Assembly: GCA_026874595.1 (NCBI GenBank)
Contig: CM049314.1
Coordinates: forward strand, 59,003,300-59,067,299
Origin: Sipunculus nudus
Lineage: Eukaryota; Annelida; Sipuncula; Golfingiida; Sipunculidae
Direction of reading: 5' to 3'
DNA length: 64,000 nt
The position numbers and the translations under genes are program-made. Of this stretch, positions 62,531 to 64,000 are shown in pieces. The first letter of the stretch is position 1. Every line of letters starts with the position of its first letter. Below the pieces are notes generated by a model. It saw only the letters and a program-made list of their open reading frames with translations. It did no database searches and was not told the DNA's origin.

Positions 62531-63375
62531 ATAGAATCTGCCCCGTGTAAATACTATGCTTGGATATATATTCACGGGATTAATATTTCGCGATCTTGAC
62601 TTTTTGTGTTTCGCTGGGGTTCTAATTCCGCAGTATCAATACACAATAATATACGCTGGGTACCTTCCCTTATTGTGTAAGGACTGTGTAATATGCACCC
62701 AGAATCGTTACACTTTGTCGATGGCAATGGACGATGGGGAATAGTTGTTCATCATAGACATATAATGCAAGATTTATTATATTCATACAAGTAGTATGGA
62801 TTTAAGTATATTTTAAAAGGCCATTATAACTTATAATATCAATATTTTGTCTGACGATGGTTTTTATTTATCGTGAAAATTTCTCCTTCGTGTATGTCGC
62901 GTTTTGAAACCCTCGCGAACAAACAGCCAGTCACAGTAAGTAATTCCCCCCCCCCCCCTCCAGGGTTAACCTTTGTTAATAGTTTTTCATAGGCTGTCAT
63001 TGACAATCAGATGTCATGATGTCATATATTCAGTGTCACAATGAAGGACAGTTATAAAGTCAAATATACCTCCCGGCCCTGAACACAGTTTGAGACATTT
63101 AATCCCAAATAATCTCCTATGGCGAAAGCAGGTTGGTTCGACGCAATGCACAAGCAAATGTTTTTAGTTATTGTAATCGGCTGTGTTGCAACGGCGATAG
63201 GCTGTGTTTACACGTGCGGGTAATTGTCCATTCCAATTATTATTTTTATCCATCACCACGAAAACCCAATTATAAAAGACCTAAATATTCTGCCAAGAGA
63301 AATATATATTATATGCATCATATTAAAATTTAGATAAGCTTATTGCGGCCACCTGGTTAAAGAATAATATTTATA
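62531..63375. other. Unassigned tail region
   Basis: No gene recognised. A C run of about 13 at 62947-62959. Confidence 0.6.
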
Positions 63376-63556
63376 CCGTGCGTGCGACATAATATCTCGC
63401 ATGTACGACATACTATCTCTTTCTTAGGACATGATATCTCGCACATAAGACGTATTATGACCTACAGAAGGCACACTATCTCGTACGTATGACACACTGT
63501 CTCGTACGTATGACATCCTTTCTTTTACGTATGACACACTATACCGTACGTATGAT
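63376..63556. repeat. 21-bp minisatellite
   Basis: Units like 'tcgtacgtatgacacactgtc'. TACGT recurs at 63484, 63505, 63526 and 63547, exact 21-bp steps, with more diverged units from 63376 on (TGCGA at 63383 and TACGA at 63404, also 21 apart). Not a CRISPR: units are tandem, without unique spacers. Confidence 0.85.
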
Positions 63557-63843
63557 ATAAATACTTTTGGGGTTTGATCCACTGACAGCACTGTTAATTA
63601 ATTGTACGACATCCCCTCCTGCTTGCAAACTGCTGGAATCTTGAAAAAGACTTTTTTTATCTTTGCCCTTTTGTTCGTAAGGGTATGAAATTAGAAGAAA
63701 TTATAGCGAAAATAAAACCTTCTTGAATAAGAGGCCCCATCGAACAAGGCATGTAAAAAGGCAAAATACATATTTTGTATATAACATTAGATCTTGTATA
63801 TAGTATATATCCTGTTTTTAGCAAGGCGTGTCCCAACTTTGAA

Positions 63844-63885
63844 CCCCCCCCCCCACCCCCCCCCCCCCCCCCCCACCCCCCCACA
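63844..63885. repeat. C-rich homopolymer tract
   Basis: Long C runs interrupted by single A bases. G-quadruplex-capable on the - strand; length probably unreliable. Confidence 0.85.
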
Positions 63886-64000
63886 GATGTTATCATTTTA
63901 AAGAGATCGGTGAAAATTATTATCTTAAGTTATTTTCAGTCTTGAAACCTATGCACGATGGTTGTGGGACTTTTAGATATCTGAGGTACGTGATATCGAT

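Noticed and set aside
63376-63556. CRISPR-like array
   Set aside because: Units are contiguous and degenerate, with no unique spacers, in an animal-type genome.

Overview
The window looks like a piece of an animal nuclear genome: AT-rich, gene-poor, with long introns bounded by GT-AG sites, many (TA)n tracts, SINEs, dead non-LTR retrotransposons and short inverted-repeat DNA elements. Two repeat types resemble ones I associate with bivalve molluscs: 'tgtccccc...cgcttccgcg' / 'cccctcgcaacg...' terminal hairpin elements, and a tRNA-derived SINE whose body reads 'ggttttctc...tccggtttcctcc' on its sense strand. My best guess is a lophotrochozoan, probably a bivalve; the species cannot be named from this.

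The one recognisable protein-coding gene is a neuroligin, a postsynaptic cell-adhesion protein with an esterase-like ectodomain. It lies on the + strand and enters the window from upstream. Five exons are readable: 1767-1916, 27300-27485, 33629-34430, 37428-37534 and 37934-38913 (stop included). Introns of about 25.4, 6.1, 3.0 and 0.4 kb have phases 1, 1, 2 and 1. The exons join in frame to 741 codons covering most of the esterase-like fold, a Ser/Thr/Pro-rich stalk, one transmembrane helix and a cytoplasmic tail ending in a class I PDZ ligand (Thr-Val-Val). The signal peptide and N-terminal part of the fold lie before base 1. The catalytic serine is replaced by glycine, while candidate acidic and histidine triad positions remain.

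The introns carry much of the repeat load: an interspersed repeat pair, a foldback, a nested pair of DNA transposons (8594-9417 with an inner hAT-like element and a perfect 8-bp target duplication), three SINE copies, a 5'-truncated dead non-LTR element, a 17-bp minisatellite, a pogo/Tigger-like MITE, a second SINE type and a 409-bp TIR element just before the fourth exon. The 3' region holds four TGACGT hexamers at exact 22-bp spacing.

From about 40 kb to the end I recognise no gene. The main structure is an old direct duplication of roughly 3 kb. Copy 2 (about 59.35-62.53 kb) is compact. Copy 1 (about 45.13-57.73 kb) is split by a 6.56-kb insert (holding an inverted-repeat element and a dead, internally deleted non-LTR copy), a 923-bp element with a 145-bp internal tandem repeat, and a 919-bp pogo/Tigger-like element with TA target sites. 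Copy 2 serves as a natural empty-site reference. A 21-bp minisatellite and C-rich tracts close the window.
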